Notes under the pieces: generated by a model
What the model saw: the letters and a program-made list of their open reading frames with translations, nothing else
Told to the model about the DNA's origin: nothing
The model's database searches: none
Shown here: positions 42,601-54,606 of the stretch, in pieces
Numbering within the stretch: position 1 is the first letter of the stretch
Layout: each line of letters begins with the position of its first letter
Made by a program: the position numbers and the translations under genes
Origin: Panagrolaimus kolymaensis
Taxonomy: Eukaryota > Nematoda > Chromadorea > Rhabditida > Panagrolaimidae
DNA length: 64,000 nt
Direction of reading: 5' to 3'
Assembly: GCA_028622995.1 (NCBI GenBank)
Contig: JAJQJQ010000002.1
Location: 2,294,001 to 2,358,000, forward strand

Positions 42601-45600
42601 TTTCTTTCTAACGCTTTTCTATGATATTGCATTTGATATTTTAAAAGATCAAAAATATATAATAAATATATCTTTTACAGTGTGCGATTTAGTTAATGTG
42701 ATTTTTTTACTTTTAAAGGTTGCAATTTTGGACTTCGCCGCTTCATAAGGACGATCGCCGCCGCAACCTCAAAACATGAGGTTGCCAGCTGTTTTTGTCA
42801 CCACATAAAAAAAAGGATTTTTGCCGAAAGTCTTATTTCATTTAACGATCTATTAATTTGATCTCTTTCTATTCCTCTTCGATCATCGTCTTATTTTTTC
42901 GATGACCTTGAAAGTGTCTTTTATTTAAATGTGATGAAGCGAGGGTTGCTAATTAATGAAGTAACACAAAAAGAAAGAAAAATTCTTTTGAGTTAAATAA
43001 CGTTGGATTTTAAGGAAATTAAAGGATTGTCAAAAAAAATTCAAGGTTAAACTTTTATGGCCTTGACAGTTTTTTTTTGAAAGAGAGTGTTTGTAGACTG
43101 AAATGAAATGATAATAAGTATCCAGGTTGACAACTAAATTATCGAGAAATGTAGAAGTTGCTTTAATGAGAAAGATAATAATAGGTGCTATAAATAGAAT
43201 AATGGTTGATTTTATTTTGAAATCAACAGGAAGTTGTTTTTTCTAAAACTCGTAGGCTGCTGAAATGATAAGGAAAAGTAAATAACGGAAGCAGTCAATG
43301 TTTATGTTATTGCTAATTTAGGAAGCAACATCAATTTTTTTTCTGTGAAACTTTTTTTGGAGGAATCTTTAGTTGGTTGCTCCATTTTTTTTGCAACAAA
43401 AAAGTTCAAAAAACAGCCGCGAGTTGTACAATTTTTTTGTTATGTTTGAATCCTTATTAGTTTTTTTTGTTTCATGTGTGTAAATATGTTTATAATCTTC
43501 GCTAATCATGTCTTCACTTTGTATGTGCACTTGCGTTTTTTTTTTGCCGCATTTCCGTAAAATAAACAAAAAAAGTAGTCTTCCCTTTTTGCATTTTTTT
43601 TTGAAAGATAGAAAAAACGAAGAACGACTTTCTGGTCGTTGTTTAAGTGTTTGTTTCTTTTTATATATTTTTTTCTAGTCATGTTTCGGCTCCAGGAAAA
43701 AAGAAGACGACAAAAAATAATAATGGATAAGTGGGAATCTTTTGTTTTAGTTTAGTTCATCATCTTCATCACCATTGCCATTTATTTTTCTCTTCAAAAT
43801 AGGCATTGTGCATTTTGAAGAAGAAAAAGACTTCGGTCAAGGCTCAACTCTTTTTTTTTGACGCCTTTTTTCCAATTCTTTTTTCTTTTTCTTCATCCGC
43901 AATGATGGCTGTCGAATTGAAGGAGTTTTGTGGTCAATCATCCGAGCCTGTTGCCATTGTTTTTTTTAGCCATGCTCTTTTATGTATGTGTATTCCACTG
44001 TCGGCTACTTTTATGGAATTAAGGAACTTCTAATCTTTAAAAAAAGAAAAGAAGATTAACTTCAAAGGAATCAGTTTCAAAATAAAAAAATGAGTATGAA
44101 TGATAGAGGAATGCCTTAAGGCATTTTGACAGGGATTGATTATGATCTTCTTCTTTTTTAGGTTTTAAAAAAAATAAAATAAACCGATTATTAAAATAAT
44201 AATGATAATCCGGGATTGAGGAAAGAGAAGCTTTGTGAAAATAAAAAAATTTTAGACGGGTTTTAGTTGATCATAAGCATTTATTTAATTTATATAAAAA
44301 TTTTATAATTTTCTGTACTACAAAACCCTATAAAATTATTCTCAACCATTAATAACACAAAAAACAAACAATCCTTTTATTTCCTGAACGCGTATTTTAA
44401 AAATGCAGCAGGTGTTTTTTGTTTGACAATTTCCCCCATTTTTGTAGACTCAAAGTTTTTTTTATAAAATGCAGCCAAAATTTTCTATGGTTGTGATGGT
44501 GGTCATTGAAAATGTATTCACTTGTCACCATTTGTCCTATATATTTTTTTTACTTTAACAAAAACCTCTTTTTTGAAAGACATTTTTTGAATGTCTGGGA
44601 TATCGTAAATCAACTTTGAAAAAAATTAAGCTTTGAATGAAAAAATAAGTTATCCCGAGATTTATGCCTTTCATCGCTCGCGCAATTGACCTTTTTGTCT
44701 TTTTTTTTTCTTTCTTATTTTTGGTGGAAGAAGTCAGTCACTCTAGTTCATGACCTAGAAGAAGAAAAATAACGGAGAGTTTTAAGCTTGTTAGCTGCTC
44801 TTCTTTTTTTGGGAAAAAAATGCTTAATGAGAGAGATACAATGTCATGTTTTTTCTTTTCCCTCATTTGGGTTATTCAATGACAGAATGTCCTTGCATAA
44901 ATGATGAATATAAATAAATATCTCCTTTTATGTCATTCGAAGAAGCTAACGATATTATAGCTTTTTATAATAATAATAAATAAAATGGGTTGAAATGTTA
45001 GTTATTTTTGTGTATTTTTTTAGCTAAATTTTTGTTGTCATACGAAGTACGGCAAATCTTAAGATTTTCCATATTAGGAGGCATTAAAAATAAATGTCTT
45101 GTTTTAATTTATACTGTAAGCCCTCTTCTTTAAACATTTACCAAGTTTCTCATCTTTTCTTTGTATTCTTTTGCTTCTTCGTAATTACAAAAAAAGCTTT
45201 GCAACAATGAAATTCAATCATTGTCAAAGAATTTTCAATAATTCTTTGAGCTTTTGCTTTGAAAAAAAGATGACACTTTCTGCTGCATCTCCACCCCCAC
45301 AAAAATTTTGGAAGAATGGATGGATGATGATTCATGGACATCCGGTCTTGAAAATATTTTTGCACAACAAAAACTTAGAAACTTCAAAAGCATAATATGT
45401 AAGAACGTCGTTCGAAAAAAATGCATTATTCCATTGGGAATTTGTCGCCGCTAAAAATTTTCTTCAAATTTGTTTAAAGAATTTTTCAACTTTATTTCGA
45501 ATTTTTTTTGTTGTTGAAAAAAATATTGAAAGTAAAAAAAGAAGCCGTTAATCCGTTTCCCGCATTGCTTTCCCGTTGCTTATATCGTTTGTTGGTTAGC

Positions 45601-48600
45601 TTCCACCTTTTAAGCTTTCGTTAATTGGCCTTTTTGCTTCATTGAAAAAAAATTTAGAGTAAAAACTGTAAAGTGCTCAGATTTTGTTTCTTCGAGTGTT
45701 TCCATTTTTCTCTTATGGCTTGAACTTTATATTCTCTCAATTAGTCATTATTTTGTTTGCTGCCAAAAAATCTAAATTTTTTTATGTTGTTTTGACAAAT
45801 TTTTGAATGATTGCGCAAGCTTTTTCTTGACTGCAAAAAGCTATGTACTGCAGCAGCGAGCTCAGAAAATAGAAAAAGTACATACTCATTCAATTGCTCA
45901 TTAGGAAGCCTTCCTCCTCCACTTCTTCTTCGGAAACTCCCGGAAGGCCGACACATGCGCTTTCTTCTTATTTTTTTTTTTGCCATCGGGAGAATTTCTT
46001 CAACATATATCGGAGAGTTAACCAAATTTTTGGTTTCCTTCTTATTTTTGGACCTCTTTTTTAGCTTTAGGCTTTAAATCCAAAAGAAAACGAGATATAT
46101 GGATTTGATGTAATTTGCGCGCGCCACGAGTGAATTTTATTTCCACATAAAGCGTGGTGGTGCAGTCTTGCGCAAAGTAAGAAACTGTCGTCAACAATTT
46201 ATTTCTTCTTTCTGCTTTCAATAGTATCTTTGAAAACTTTTTTCTCCTCAGGCATTAGTTGGCAAGAGTTTCATTATGCTCAAAAATTTTGAGTAAGAAC
46301 CAGGCATAATATTGATGTTCGGTTTTTTATATAAAAAAAAACTTTGTAAAATTTCTCTATCGTTACAGTATTCTTGAGTCATGTTATCGGCGCTTTGTTA
46401 AGGATTATAACGTTTTATTATGAAAATTAATTTGTAGCATCTCATTTTGTATAGGAATCTCCAACTAATAAGTTTGCTTCCCATCTTTCTCGAACACATT
46501 TCCTCCTAGTTTTAATTTTTTTGTTCGTTTACTTTTTTCTTCTTTTTTCTGTTGTTATTGTTTTTGCCTTTAGGCAAATTGTGGCGGTGGTGGCCCAGAG
46601 TTTTTATTTAATTCACTCACCACAAAAAGCTCCAAACAGCAAGGACAGGCCATGAAACGTGATACTTTTGTTTTAATTTTTTTTGTGTGGAAGACCACAA
46701 TGTTCCGGTCAACCGCGTCCCGTCCATCCATTCATTTCAATCATTCCAAGCCACTTTTTTAAATTCCGCCACATTTTCAAGCTTTAAAACCTTTCAAAAA
46801 AAAAGATAGAAAAAAATAGTTAGTGTTGTTGGTGGTTTTTTGTGGAAATCCAATTTTTGAGATTAACGTTTTTTACTCACTTATTTAAGCCAAAAGAAAA
46901 ACCCATGAAAAAAAAAGTTTGGCTTATTTCGTGTTTTTTCTTTTCCTTCAATTTCATGAGTCAATGAATAATGGCATCTTCTTCATTCTTCTTTTTTTAG
47001 GGCGTTCCTTGATGCAGCGTCTGTCAAATTGGTTTGAGGACCACCTCCCTCTACGACGGCGGTCGGATGTTCGTCGATCAGAAAGAGGTTCACGTCGAAA
47101 GGCTTCAAAGTCAGCAGCTCCAAGAATGCGATATTCAGTTTCAAATGCCCAAAAGCAAAATGAATTAGTTGAACAACTTCCATTAGCAGCAACATCGGGG
47201 CCACACACGATGTCGGTTTCAATGATTGGAGGAAAAGAATTTGATGATGGTTATACAGGTTAGAAACATCATCATTTTTGACACTATTTTAATTTTTTCT
47301 CTTTTTTAGACCATCATCGATATCACAATTATTATGATGATATGTCAGTTTCAACATTCAGCCATCTTGGAGGTTCTCGACAACCTCCAACTTCATTTAA
47401 TGATGCCCCATTATCCCAAAGTTTTTCAAGCGCATATTCATCATGTCGACGACCAAGAATTCGTACAAATCCTTGGATTCAAACCCGTTCTACTTCGACT
47501 CATCATCATCAACAACCCTCTTCCGCATCTTCATCAATATTCCGTTCACCTCAACCCGTTCTTGCTTCTCGATCCATTTATTCCGCTCCTGATGCCCTTT
47601 CTGCATCAGCTAAAGGTACACAATCAATTGCTTTAAAACCTCCAGAACTTCTTTATTCATCCATGGATCGTACAGCTCAATTGAGAGTTAAAAGTTTGGA
47701 TGAATCCACTTGCAGTAGTGGATATGGAAGTCAAGATAGCAGGTTTGTGCTTCGCCCTTTTTCTTTAAAAAAATGCCGTTGTTGTTGGTTGCATTATTGC
47801 ATTTGAGTCTCTAATTTAATTTCCATCCATTTTTTTTCCGTTGGACTTTTTCAACAACTTGTTTTTGCCTCGTGTACTTTTTTTACTGGAAGCAATGTTG
47901 CAACATTTTTTAAAGGACAACAAAATCGTAAAAGACTTTTTTAACTTTTTTGGGTTAAATTTTTTAGTCTCCCTCCAAAACAAAAGTCTATTAAAAAAAG
48001 TTTTTACGTCAATAAACATAAAAACACAGAAGCTTTTTCGGCACAGATACTAGGAAACGACCTTTTAAAATTGGATAAAGTGGACCTTATTTTGAATCGA
48101 TTTAAATGTGATATAAATCAATGCTTATTACATTTTTACCATTAAAATTTTTAGTCCTGAAAGTTCTGTTCATTCACCTGATTGGCAACAATCAGCTCAA
48201 CAGAAGCGTGTTGAAGATAAAGCTGTGGAATGTAATTCGGCTGAAGTTGATGCAGCCACGCTTGGTTTAAGACCAAGTCAGTGTCATTCAAAAATGGGAA
48301 GATCCAATTATAATCAAATAATGGATGATGAACATGTTTATCATGAACTTGAGGTACGTAGTAGCTCCATAGCGATTAGATTATTTTAATAATAATCCAT
48401 TTATATTTAGTCCCTTCAGCGCCTATCATTACTTCTCGAAGAACATAATGCATGTTCATCCGACAATGAAGAACTTTTTTCCCCTCAACCAACAAATGAA
48501 GAAAAATCTGATTCTCGATCTTCATCACCCATTTATGCTGTACCATATGATAGTCAAAGAAATAGCTTATGCTCAGAAAATCCTTTACTTCCAGAATTCA

Positions 48601-49047
48601 CTTCGAAGCCACCAACAATGGGAGCATTTGAAAATCCCTATGCTCGACTTGTTCAACCCCTTTCAATTGAATCGCCATTCTTTCAAAATCGAGCGCCACC
48701 TAAAACAACAGCAACTTCAAATTATGCTGTTCCACGACGGATTATGCCTGAATGGAATTGTCCTCCACCACCTCCAGTTGAAACAGATGCAAATGGCGAG
48801 GTTGATTTTCTCGCAGAACTCGATAAACAAATCGCTGAACTTCAGGTGCCACTATTTATTTTTTTGCATCCTTTAACTTATTAATTTTTTTTTGCAGGTT
48901 CAAAGTGATGCGGTTCGTCAACTTGTTGAACAAGCTAAAGAGCGACAAGAATTACGTGAACGTACTCGCCTTTTATGCATGGAACACATCAATGAACTTC
49001 GCAAAATGCGATGGTTTATGAGAAATAATTTTGAACTTTGCCTATAA
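39687..49047 (+). CDS. Ser/Pro-rich adaptor-like protein with C-terminal coiled coil
   Basis: Exons 39687-39759, 47001-47258, 47310-47742, 48155-48353, 48411-48845 and 48898-49047 join in phase to give 515 aa. Exon 1 encodes 24 residues (MEVVYCPKYSKYYPTAWEMK...) and is separated from the rest by a 7.2-kb intron. Its link rests on phase and a donor (GTTAGT), so an alternative start nearer 47001 is possible. The body has a basic stretch (LPLRRRSDVRRSERGSRRK), a Ser-rich SLDESTCSSGYGSQDSSPES block, a proline patch (PEWNCPPPPPVE) and a C-terminal coiled coil beginning at EVDFLAELDKQIAELQ and ending HINELRKMRWFMRNNF. No enzymatic domain is seen. It resembles cytoskeletal or signalling scaffolds, but I cannot name the family. 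Confidence 0.75.
39760..47000 (+). other. 7.2-kb first intron of the adaptor-like gene
   Basis: The longest intron in the window, mostly A/T low-complexity sequence with frames of 60-140 codons that are biased and unsupported. Two compact G+C-rich inverted repeats lie in it, at 42763-42785 and 46114-46176. It probably carries regulatory elements (inference). Confidence 0.5.
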
Positions 49048-49544
49048 ATAAAAATGGACTCCCTTTTCCTCAACCCTCTTTTAGACAGTGTGTATCTAGC
49101 ATTCCATTTTTTTATTATTATTCTTGTCATTCTCATTTAACTTACATTATATATTATTACTTTTTATTTTTGTTGTATTAAAAAAATAACACAGAGTCCG
49201 GTTTTTTTCTTTATATATTTTCCTTCACTTTTGTTGAAGGACATTTTTGAGCTTCCTAAAACTTTGAATTACCAGATTTTATTATTTCATTCTTTCTATG
49301 ATTATATTTTCCTAATTTTATTATATTGGTTTAATTAACAAAAAATTAATTTGTATGTATTTTTAAAAGTTTAATAAAAAAATTAATTAACTTTTTTCTT
49401 TCGTTTTTAGCCACATTGTTTTTCATAAAAAATCATTCACTAATTTTTTCATGATACGAATCCTGAAACCACTAAAATGTGCTGCTTTTATAAAGACCAC
49501 AGATTGGAAAGAAATGCAACAAATTTATTCATAAACGTAAAACC
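49048..49544. other. convergent 3' region
   Basis: AT-rich space between the adaptor-like gene (+) and the secreted protein gene (-), probably both 3' UTRs. Nothing else is seen. Confidence 0.5.
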
Positions 49545-50221
49545 TTATTTGGGAATAATATCAGGGTACAATTCAGAATGATAAATATTCTTCGCGTTTG
49601 TAATGAAAGCTTTCCAAGTTTTAGCATCAATTTTGCCCATCATGCTAAGGAAAATTTGATTGACATTCTTTTGAGTGATCAATTTCACAAGATTTTTATA
49701 AAACTTTGTATGAGTTTTAGCAATTTTAACATTTTTAGCTTTATCACTTGCATTCATTTTAACTGAATTTGTGAGAAAAGTTCCAAATACTTCCATCAAC
49801 GAATTGCAAGCGGCCGTAATTAAATCAGAAATTTTTCCACCATAAACTGCCATTTTAACTCCAATGCCACTGAGAGTACTATATTGAGATTGGGTTAAAA
49901 CTCCGAGAAGATGACTGGTAAAAGCTTAAAAGAATCAAATTCAGATACTAATGATTGCGTGAGAGATTACCTTTAGTTAAATTTTGAACATTCATGCCAT
50001 TAGTTAAATCAGTTTCAACTTGTCCAAGAACCTGAAAAATTAATTTTTTATATTACGTTAAAATTCTCGGTGCTACTTACTGTTTGACATTGACCTACAG
50101 AAAACCATTGAGTGACAGTACTTTGGAATTTTGTTATAGTATTTTTCTTTTCTTTTGATGAAAAAGCAAAAGTTGAAGGAAGTAAAAGAGTTGAAACAAA
50201 AATAAAATAAAACCACCGCAT
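49545..50221 (-). CDS. secreted 193-aa helical protein, unknown
   Basis: Three exons (50081-50221, 49971-50031, 49545-49924) join in phase. A signal peptide (MRWFYFIFVSTLLLPSTFAF) is followed by a mostly helical, Lys-rich mature protein of about 170 aa. It has a Cys at QCQT and another in ITAACNSLME, and ends SELYPDIIPK. No membrane segment follows. Small secreted helical proteins of this size are common in nematodes (for example DUF148/SXP-like or lipid-binding groups), but no diagnostic motif is visible, so the family is left open. Confidence 0.75.
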
Positions 50222-50612
50222 TTTTACAATGACAAAATAATAATTCGATGAATACTTTTTTGAGTAAATGTTGGAGATAAAAATGAGATTGATCTGGATT
50301 ATAAATGTAATAATTTATTTCCGAGGATTACGTCAATTTCAAAAACAGACATGATTATTTTTAAAATAATTGTAGTCATTATAAATTTTTTGTTGCAAAT
50401 TTTGAAAGTGATCATTGATTGCTAATAATACCGTACTTCGAGAAAGTTTTCTTTTTTTGTTACAAACATTCCAACGTTTTCATTTATTTTAACTATTTTG
50501 AAAAGATTTTTGCATCACACATAAAAGTCATTTTAATGTGCATCCAGTCGTTTCTTTTTTTGTCTTCAGCTCGCTGCTATTTTTCTAATATTTTTGACAT
50601 AAACATAATATC
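50222..50612. other. intergenic spacer
   Basis: AT-rich 5' flank of the secreted protein gene and of the tRNA gene. No other feature is recognised. Confidence 0.5.
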
Positions 50613-50684
50613 GCGTCAGTGGTGTAATGGTCAGCATTGTTGCCTTCCAAGCAATAGACGAGGGTTCGATTCCCTCTTGACGCA
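50613..50684 (+). tRNA. tRNA-Gly (anticodon TCC)
   Basis: A full 72-nt cloverleaf. The acceptor stem GCGTCAG pairs with TTGACGC (one G-T), with discriminator A. The D arm contains the A box GTGGTGTAATGGTCAGC. The anticodon arm is GTTGC-CTTCCAA-GCAAT with TCC at 34-36. The T arm GAGGGTTCGATTCCCTC gives a perfect B box. Pol III termination is likely at the T-run just after 50690. The structure shows no defect, so it is expected to be functional. Confidence 0.97.
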
Positions 50685-52125
50685 TTAATATTTTGCTTTT
50701 TTTTATCCTCAACATTTTAAAATAGCATTCTTTGGTTTTTGATTTTTCAATATTTTTTTCATCGAAAATAATTAAAAATTTCAGAACCGCAGAAAAACTT
50801 TTTTTTTTGTTTAGTTCAGTAATTTAATTCGTTTTTTTTGTTGCAATAATCTACATACAACAAATTTTATAATGTAATAAATCTCAAATCAAAAAAAGCT
50901 GTAAGTTTTTGATTTCTGTAAAGCTGAATTCGCATCCATTTTCTAACATTTATTCGAAAGCGATGAATCTTCTCAACTTTGGGGTTGAAGACAGAAATGC
51001 TAAAGATAAGAAAAAAGCAAAAAGTTTTTTATTTTTCTTTTTGCAAAATAACAACGATTTGTGTCTCATCGAAAGATGTACGTACATCACGAAAATAAAT
51101 GCAATGGTCTGATCAATTTACACCGATGGCGCGTTTTAACCATTCTTTATTTTCTTGTTTTCATTTTATTCGATGATATTTAATCTAAGAAACATAAATA
51201 TTCTTTCCACAATTGTCCTAAAAAAGGAAGAAATAATTTTTTTTTAAATATGTTTTTGTTTTGGCTGAACCAATCCTTCTTTCCATGTATTTTTAGTTTT
51301 AGCCCCGAGTTATGGCGACCCTTTCAATTTTCCCTTAATTGTTTACACATCATTTTATGACCTTTTGCTTCATAAATATTGTGAATGTCATTTGGTAAAT
51401 TAGTAGTATAAAGAGCTCTAGTTCAATAAATCGATAGTCTTTAAGTCATAACTTTCATTTAGGTTTGGTGCGCTTTCATTGAATTGCTTATAAAGAATAC
51501 ACCATTGCGAGCACCATCTCCTCCTCGAATGTTCATTCCTTATAAGCAGGAATATGAGACGACGTTAATAGTAGTGTGTCTTTGGCTAAGATCCCAAATT
51601 TGCCAATGATTTTTCATATAGTTTTCATTGCACTTTACTCAATAAAATTATACATTTCAACTTTTGGACTTTTCCACCTTTGAAAAATATTGAAAGCGAA
51701 AAAAATTCATCTGCGAGCTATTTTCTGTTTTAAATGTAACAATTTTTTTTTCAGCTCATACCGATTGAAAGAAAGGTGCTTTGTTTTGTTTATATTCTTT
51801 TTCCTTCCATAGTTTTTTTATAAATGTCATCATTTTTCTTTGGCTTGAATTCTTCCTTTTCCCATTTCTTGCAATCATACATCATAAAAAGATTGTTCCT
51901 AAAACATTCTGTCGAACTAAAAGCTTCAAAAATTGTCTATTTTCTAACTTTTTTATTTCATTTTTAAGCTGCGTTTGCGCAAGTTTGTGTTTGTTAAAAC
52001 GAATGACCTTTAATCTTTGGAGTATGTTAACGCGTACAAAAATCGTTTTTTCTTATTGATTTATCTTCTTTTTTTAAACCATTTTTCATTTTAAGAACTT
52101 GGTTACTAAGAGTTTACTCTTCAAA
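50685..52125. other. noncoding upstream region of transketolase
   Basis: AT-rich, no supported exon. The frames at 50909 and 51781 are low-complexity. It presumably includes the transketolase promoter. Confidence 0.5.
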
Positions 52126-54095
52126 ATGGCAACTGATAATGTTTCATTAATCGGTGATGCAGCTAATCGCATGCGAATCTCGGCTATTGATATGACATGC
52201 GCATCAAAAAGTGGACATCCAACTAGCAGTGCTTCAGCAGCTGAAATCGTTGCAACTCTTTTCTTTGGTGAAATGCGATATTCTGTTGAACATCCTCGCC
52301 ATGTTGGAGCTGATCGTTTCATTCTTTCCAAAGGTCATGCTTGTCCCATTCTTTATGCAGCTTGGGAAGAAGCTGGACTTTTAACTCGTGAACAAACTCT
52401 CACTTTGCGTAAAATTGATTCTGATATTGAAGGTCATCCTACTCCCGTAAGTTTAATTAACGACCATAAACATGGATTTTATTTTATTAAAATTTAGCGT
52501 CTCAACTTCATTGATGTTGCCACTGGCTCACTTGGTCAAGGTCTCGGATATGCAGCGGGTATGGCTTATGTAGGAAAATACGTCGATAAAGCTTCTTATC
52601 GAGTTTATACTCTTTTGGGAGATGGAGAAAGCAGTGAAGGATCCGTTTGGGAAGCTGCTGGTTTGTTTAAAAAAACATATATTCTTTTTTTATTTACGCT
52701 AAATTTTTAGCATTCTCTGCCCATTATAAACTTGACAATCTTGTTGCCATTGTTGATGTAAATCGTCTTGGTCAATCTGAAGCTGCCCCACTTGGACATA
52801 ATGTTGAAATGTTTGCTGATCGTTTCAGAGCATTTGGATACCACGCAATTGTTGTCGATGGACACGATGTTGCTGCCCTTCTTAAAGCTTTTGCCGAAGC
52901 TAAATCCACCAAAGATAAACCCACTGCACTTCTTTGCAAAACATTTAAAGGTAAAGGAATCAAAGGTGTTGAAGATCAAGATAATTGGCATGGAAAGCCT
53001 GTAGCAGCTGAAGCTGTTAAAGAAATTCAAGCTCGAATTAAAGGAGATAAACCCAAATGGAATATTCCATCTGTGGATACTGATGTTAAAGAAAATGATC
53101 TCAATCTTGGTAATATTAAAATGTCATCTCCTCCATCATATAAATTAGGCGAAAAAATTGCAACTCGTCAAGCTTATGGTACAGCTTTAACCAAACTTGC
53201 TGACACTTCCAAGCATATTCTTGCATTTGATGCAGATACAAAGAATTCGACGTTCTCAATTGAAGTTCTTAAAAAACATCCCCAACAATTTGTTGAATGT
53301 TTCATTGCTGAACAAAATATGGTTTCCGCTGCCATTGGAGCTGGATGTCGGGATCGTGCTATTCCATTTTGCAGCACCTTCGCTGCATTCTTTACTCGTG
53401 CAGCTGATCAAATTCGAATGGGTGCTATTTCATTTGCAAATGTTAAGCTTTGTGGATCACATGCTGGTATTTCAATTGGTGAAGATGGGCCATCACAAAT
53501 GGCTCTTGAAGATTTAGCTCTTTTCCGTGCAATTCCAAATAGCGTTGTATTTTACCCATCAGATGGTACTTCAGCAGAACGCGCCACTGAATTTGCAGCA
53601 AATATTCGTGGAATTGTTTTCATTCGAACTGGGCGCCCTGCTCTTCCCGTTCTTTATGATGCAAATGAAAAGTTTGAAGTTGGAAAAGCTAAAGTCCTCA
53701 AAAACACTCTTAATGGTTCTGGAAAAGGCGTTGTTCTTGTTGGTGCTGGTGTTACCCTTTATGAAGCTCTCAAAGCCCATGATGAACTCAATTCATCTGG
53801 AATTAATTCCGCTGTCATCGATCTCTTTACCATTAAACCTATTGATACCCAAACCCTTCTTGAAACTGCTCGAAAAGTTGGAGCCAATCCTCAAATCATC
53901 ACCGTTGAAGATCATTATCAAGCAGGTGGTCTTGGTGAAGCTGTAGCTTCAGCTGTTTCATCATCCAAAGATAACATTCGCGTTCATAGCCTCTTTGTTA
54001 CCGATATTCCACGTTCTGGTCCACCAGACGATCTTCTTGAAATGTTTGGAATTTCTGCAAAACATATTGTTGCTAAAGCTAAAAGCATTGTTTAA
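52126..54095 (+). CDS. tkt-1: transketolase
   Basis: Three exons (52126-52446, 52498-52660, 52711-54095) join in phase to give 622 aa, the length of animal transketolase. Transketolase moves two-carbon ketol units in the non-oxidative pentose phosphate pathway in the cytosol, with thiamine pyrophosphate and a divalent metal. Visible signatures are KSGHPTSS (cofactor/substrate His), the TPP-binding block [14 protein letters not shown] ending near [15 protein letters not shown], the catalytic Glu in [16 protein letters not shown], and [19 protein letters not shown]. The start is the first ATG; the N-terminus matches the family without a transit peptide. A poly(A) signal AATAAA lies at 54171-54176. 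Codon use shows many GTT/GCT/CTT, as in well-expressed genes. Confidence 0.98.
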
Positions 54096-54606
54096 AAAGA
54101 TCTTATAACATTTTATTGAATTTATATTATTAACTTTATATTTAATTTTCATTTATTTTATGTTATTAGAAATAAAATAGGATTTTAGAACATTTGTAGT
54201 TTAAAAAGGCTGCAATTTATAATAATCAGAAAGCATATTTATTGATCTTATTTTATATGCAAGCTTCAGTAAAACTAAAATGAAAAAAAAGTATTCTAAA
54301 CTCTTTTTTGATTCCTTTTATAGGAATGTTCAAATTAGCCGCCTTGTTTTTTGTAGATGCAACGAAAACTTCAATTTGGCACAGTACGAAAATAAGTATG
54401 CTTCATTGACCTTTAAAATTATTTCGCAAGAGTTGAAGAATCTCATTTGCTTTTTTTTTTGCTTGGAACTATTTAGGTAACTTAAAAATTAATAAAACTG
54501 AAAACAATTGGATAAAATTTGCATAAATTAAATTTTCAGCTTTTCATGATGCTTTCTTTTTTCATTGTTTCTCATTCTTTTCAAACACAACAAGACGATC
54601 GTCGTG
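54096..54606. other. intergenic spacer
   Basis: 3' UTR of transketolase followed by AT-rich sequence and the promoter region of the phosphatase gene. No exon is supported. Confidence 0.5.

Noticed and set aside
48448..48876. 142-codon plus-strand frame rich in His, Gln and Leu
   Set aside because: It is a shifted frame of exon 5 of the adaptor-like gene, whose proper frame has phase-consistent splice sites on both sides.
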